Source of the DNA: an uncultured Verrucomicrobiales bacterium
GTDB taxonomy: Bacteria > Verrucomicrobiota > Verrucomicrobiia > Limisphaerales > JACDHS01
Assembly: GCA_937983475.1 (NCBI GenBank)
Contig: CALJZV010000571.1
Location: forward strand, 1 to 24,689
DNA: 24,689 bases
Direction of reading: 5' to 3'
Position numbers and translations under genes: made by a program. Under the pieces are notes generated by a model. It searched no databases, had not been told where the DNA came from, and was given only the letters and a program-made list of their open reading frames with translations. This document shows positions 24,166-24,689 of this stretch, piece by piece (position 1 is the stretch's first letter; every line of letters starts with the position of its first letter).

Positions 24166-24689
24166 TTAACCGAGGATGCGCTTGCCTTCGCTAAGGAAGA
24201 TGCCTTGGAAATTCATCTCCAGCGCCTGAGCGTTGGTGGCCTTCGCCAACGCCTCCTCGCGGCTGACTTTGCCTTCCTGGACCAGTTGGAACAATGCCTG
24301 GTTGAAGTTCTGCATGCCGTCGTCGGTGCCGGTCTCAATGGCCGCCGCAAGCTTGTCGAGGCGGTTTTCCTCCATCAGTTTCCGGACAGTGGGCGTGTTG
24401 AGAAGAATTTCGATGGCCGGCGTCATTCCACCGTTAATCATCGGCACCATGCGCTGGCAAATAACCGCCTTGAGCGTGCCGGCCAACTGGCGGCGCACCT
24501 GCTCACGCTCATCGGCCTTGAAGAAGTCCAGAATGCGCGTGATGGATTGCGAGGCGTTGGTGGTGTGCAAGGTCGAGAGCACCAGATGCCCGGTGTCGGC
24601 GGCGCTCATCGCGGCCATGAAGCTGGTGGCATCACGCATTTCACCGACCATGATGATGTCGGGATCCTGCCGGAGCACATGCTTCAAAC
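24166..24689 (-). CDS. pilT: PilT-like twitching motility ATPase (C-terminal part, runs off the window)
   Basis: Hexameric ATPase that retracts type IV pili from the inner-membrane base. The frame is open to the window end; the TTG at 24687 is mid-protein, so the start is missing. Present here: L-R-Q-D-P-D-I-I-M-V-G-E-M-R-D, holding the Walker B and Asp-box acidic residues, then T-G-H-L-V-L-S-T-L-H-T-T-N-A (His box), and the C-terminal helical domain with T-P-A-I-E-I-L-L-N-T and G-M-Q-N-F-N-Q-A-L. The Walker A loop lies outside the window. PilT and PilU are hard to separate from this part; the T-V-R-K-L-M-E-E region stands where PilT has its A-I-R-N-L-I-R-E motif, so a paralogue is possible. 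Confidence 0.93.
   Translation of the reverse strand, partial: LKHVLRQDPDIIMVGEMRDATSFMAAMSAADTGHLVLSTLHTTNASQSITRILDFFKADEREQVRRQLAGTLKAVICQRMVPMINGGMTPAIEILLNTPTVRKLMEENRLDKLAAAIETGTDDGMQNFNQALFQLVQEGKVSREEALAKATNAQALEMNFQGIFLSEGKRILG

Overview
The window looks like a chromosomal segment of a Verrucomicrobiota bacterium, most likely a Pedosphaera/Limisphaerales-type (subdivision 3) lineage. The sequence is GC-rich. It carries a giant Planctomycetes-Verrucomicrobia-type dehydrogenase/cytochrome c protein with ThuA domains, a secreted Ig-like/carbohydrate-binding-like protein of the style expanded in these bacteria, a squalene-hopene cyclase, a PQQ-type beta-propeller protein and a PilT-type ATPase. 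The lineage call is inference from protein style; there is no rRNA or marker gene to confirm it.

Layout. (1) 1-6685, plus strand: the 3' part of a secreted multidomain protein, then a 1669-residue ThuA / dehydrogenase / HEAT-like / cytochrome c / ThuA protein. (2) 6739-8682, minus: an orphan membrane PAS histidine kinase. (3) 8801-10588, plus: an unrecognised exported protein behind a near-consensus promoter that seems to give a leaderless mRNA, then a SIS-domain sugar-phosphate isomerase homologue. (4) 10607-16130, minus: four genes in one direction, in transcription order comB-like phosphatase, squalene-hopene cyclase, class 2 dihydroorotate dehydrogenase and an alkaline-phosphatase-superfamily protein with an altered metal site. 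(5) 16251-16411, plus: initiator tRNA-fMet with its own promoter and terminator. (6) 16629-18823, plus: an MFS transporter with a terminator at its stop codon, then a hexose-6-phosphate mutarotase homologue. (7) 18829-19785, minus: an exported lysozyme-fold protein with a C-terminal membrane anchor and Gln where the catalytic Glu is expected. (8) 20068-23275, plus: a small helical-repeat-like protein, a deoxyhypusine-synthase-family protein and a PQQ-like propeller protein. (9) 23302-24689, minus: a GNAT acetyltransferase and the C-terminal part of a PilT-like ATPase that runs off the window.

The genes do not form one obvious pathway. Themes are outer-surface polymer turnover (Ig/CBM-like protein, ThuA/cytochrome protein, PQQ-like propeller), membrane lipid (hopanoid cyclase), sugar-phosphate handling (SIS protein, mutarotase) and unusual cofactors or polyamines (ComB, deoxyhypusine synthase family). 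I saw no CRISPR array, insertion sequence, prophage, integrase or defence cluster. No gene-free stretch exceeds 300 bases; the longest is 19786-20067, where I see no convincing feature. The points most worth a second look are the altered metal ligands of the alkaline-phosphatase-superfamily protein, the Glu-to-Gln change in the lysozyme-fold protein, the His-to-Asn change in the deoxyhypusine synthase homologue, the A29-U41 pair in the initiator tRNA and the leaderless promoter at 8763-8801.
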